In this document: piece after piece, positions 62,466 to 64,000 of the stretch
How the letters are laid out: each line of letters begins with the position of its first letter
Position numbering within the stretch: the first letter of the stretch is position 1
DNA from: Triops longicaudatus
Taxonomy: Eukaryota; Arthropoda; Branchiopoda; Notostraca; Triopsidae
Assembly (NCBI GenBank): GCA_022885665.1
Contig: JAGQDJ010000026.1
Span: 310,001-374,000, forward strand
Length of the DNA stretch: 64,000 nt
Direction: 5' to 3'
Position numbers and translations under genes: made by a program
Notes under the pieces: model-generated
Databases searched by the model: none
The model's input: only the letters and a program-made list of their open reading frames with translations
What the model was told of the DNA's origin: nothing

Positions 62466-63478
62466 TCAAAGGTATTCCACAATGTCGCACTTGATGGAAA
62501 TGTTGGGACACGAAGCTAAGACGTTGGCCGATATGGATGCAGCGCTATGGCTGGAACTACTGGTATCTTGTTGCTTTTGCATGAGCAGTTTCTGAAAAAT
62601 GGGCAGGATGGAAAGATCCAGATTGAAATCTGTTTCCAGCGTAGAGGAGGGCGAAGAGTCACCTCGCTCTGTATGATGGGGCATAAGTAAGCGTCGGCTC
62701 ACGTCAGGGACACTTTGACATCCACCGAGTCTTTGTTGTTGCCACAGTTTCGTGCTCGCACTACCAGCTGGGCTTTTATTGTGATTTGAAAAATGCATCG
62801 ATACAGCAGCCGGAGGGGTTGGAGCGGGCGTAATCACGGAGTTGGAGGTGGAACATGACGAAGAAGATTCGCCGACTCTTTTCGGAGCGTTGGATTGTCG
62901 TCGCCGCTTTGATTTACGTCCACTGCCGTGTTCCTTTCCAACAACAGTTCTTCCAGCTTTGACCTTCCCGTTGTAGCCTTGCGACGCCGTTTTCGCTTTG
63001 TTGTTCCGCATCAGCTGGTTTGGATCGGTTGCTGAAAGAGAGTCCACAATCCCAAAAGTTAAGATTCGTATAAATAAAAAAGCGAAATTTGAGAACTTAA
63101 AGCAAAGGTCGTAAACTAGGGCTGGTCTGTGGAACGTGAGTAAAAGAACGTCACTGAACAGCCTGGAAAGATTGTAAGACGATTTAAAACGCCGCACGCA
63201 ATTTCTCTCCGCGCTGCTCATTTCAAACTTATTTCGGTTTAGTACCGCAGTGTTTAATTAAAACTCTTGATGTCTGAGCCCCTTTTGCTCTGAAACAGCC
63301 AGTACTCACGTATCCTTTTGAAGAGATATCTTTTGAGAGCCCTAGCATAACCTGCATCTTTAACGCGCTTCAAAATTACGGTACGTTTCGTTACAACTGC
63401 TTTTTCCTTCTCAACGGCACAGCGAACGCATTCAGCAATGCGCTGAGAGTGCAAATGCCGGTAGCGCTGTATGTGCAT
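62466..63478 (-). CDS. Two-exon gene for a basic, Ser-rich protein of unknown function
   Basis: Exon 2 (62466-63031) follows a strong acceptor (GGACTCTCTTTCAG) and runs 187 codons to a stop, with AATAAA about 17 nt later. Exon 1 (63310-63478) starts at ATG and ends ATAC|GTGAGT; phases match, giving 244 aa. No family is recognised. The N-terminus is very basic (RYRHLHSQRIAECVRC, KRTVILKRVKDAGYARALKR). Exon 2 begins TDPNQLMRNNKAKTASQGYN, then a bipartite-NLS-like GRKSKRRRQSNAPKR, a Ser/Pro/Thr-rich middle and a C-terminal hydrophobic heptad-like stretch (NLDLSILPIFQKLLMQKQ). It is probably nuclear, by inference. Exon 2 is well supported; exon 1 is less so, because a TATATAAAG lies only a few bases above its ATG and another ATG at 63221 could lead into exon 2 through a different donor. 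Confidence 0.55.
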
Positions 63479-64000
63479 TCACTTTATATAAACATAACCT
63501 TTCAGTAAGTGGGATACAAACGATAGAAACTCATACGAGAAGAGAAATATACGTGCGAGTACAACATTTCATGACGTGAGTGCTTTTTCTCATTTTGTAT
63601 GGAACACCAGGTGCAAGTCTACCAAGGAAGTTCCTGTTTATTTCTTTAATCAGAAAGACGTAGTTACTATTGCATTATATTCAAAATTCCCGTTTGTTTT
63701 TCGATGCTTTTTTTTACTCATTTCGATTTAGAAACTTCACTAAAGAATTGCAGCGCTGCTTTTTAGATATTCTAAACCCGTCTAAAATTTCTGCAAAAGT
63801 GACGAGAAGTTACAACGAAAAAAAAATCCCGTGTTACCTCTCTGAGAGGTTCACGGAATTCATTGTTGCTAGGAGTCAAAATGAGCGTAGAATATCACTG
63901 ACGTCAGTATAAGCTCATCTCAATAATCTGTATAGTATTCATTAAAAACATCCAGGTAGCGTGTTCTAATTTAGATGCACAGCTGCTGCGTAAGGGGTGT
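63479..64000. other. Upstream region of the minus-strand gene, no other gene seen
   Basis: About 520 nt. TATATAAAG (minus) at about 63483-63491 is a possible TATA box. The plus-strand 80-codon ORF at 63670-63912 has no recognisable features. Confidence 0.4.

Noticed and set aside
1..64000. CRISPR arrays, bacterial operons, phage or plasmid features
   Set aside because: No regularly spaced direct repeats, ribosome-binding-site-led operons or prokaryotic genes; introns and poly(A) signals show a eukaryotic nuclear genome.

Overview
This is eukaryotic, metazoan nuclear DNA. It contains several multi-exon protein genes with GT-AG introns, mostly 48-200 nt in the dense part, AATAAA poly(A) signals downstream of stops, an endonuclease/reverse-transcriptase non-LTR retrotransposon remnant, and many pogo/Tigger-like miniature DNA transposons. 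Gene content (class-2-like semaphorin, DPP8/9, membrane-tethered cholinesterase-type esterase, FAAH-type amidases, MRPL45) fits an invertebrate, perhaps an arthropod. The species cannot be named from the sequence alone.

Layout. Positions 1 to about 38.9 kb are sparse. On the minus strand I find an 88-nt exon (1251-1338) that reads as the start of a semaphorin domain. Two signal-peptide first exons lie far upstream (17638-18016 and 32348-32429), and both end in the phase the semaphorin exon needs. I therefore read most of 1-32.4 kb as long introns of one semaphorin gene that runs off the left edge of the window. A small Cys-rich secreted ORF (18731-19009, plus strand) lies inside this region. 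From 31.3 to 32.25 kb there is a cluster of pogo-like MITEs just downstream of the distal first exon.

Positions 38.9-57.4 kb are gene-dense. MRPL45 (plus) and a 13-exon DPP8/9 serine protease (minus) converge tail to tail. They are followed by an 11-exon membrane-anchored carboxylesterase with an intact Ser-Glu-His triad, then two tandem FAAH-type amidase genes (plus) with identical 11-exon architecture and intact Lys-Ser-Ser triads. A short minus-strand exon with its own poly(A) signal sits between the two FAAH copies.

Positions 57.4-64 kb hold a degenerate LINE fragment, a complete TA-flanked 148-bp MITE, and a two-exon minus-strand gene for a basic, Ser-rich protein of unknown function.

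For the main spliced genes I built exon models by hand. Phases and lengths close exactly: MRPL45 335 aa, DPP8/9 813 aa, carboxylesterase 664 aa, FAAH-a 585 aa, FAAH-b 584 aa. The main discovery is the dispersed semaphorin gene with two candidate alternative signal-peptide exons, which cannot be seen from long ORFs alone.
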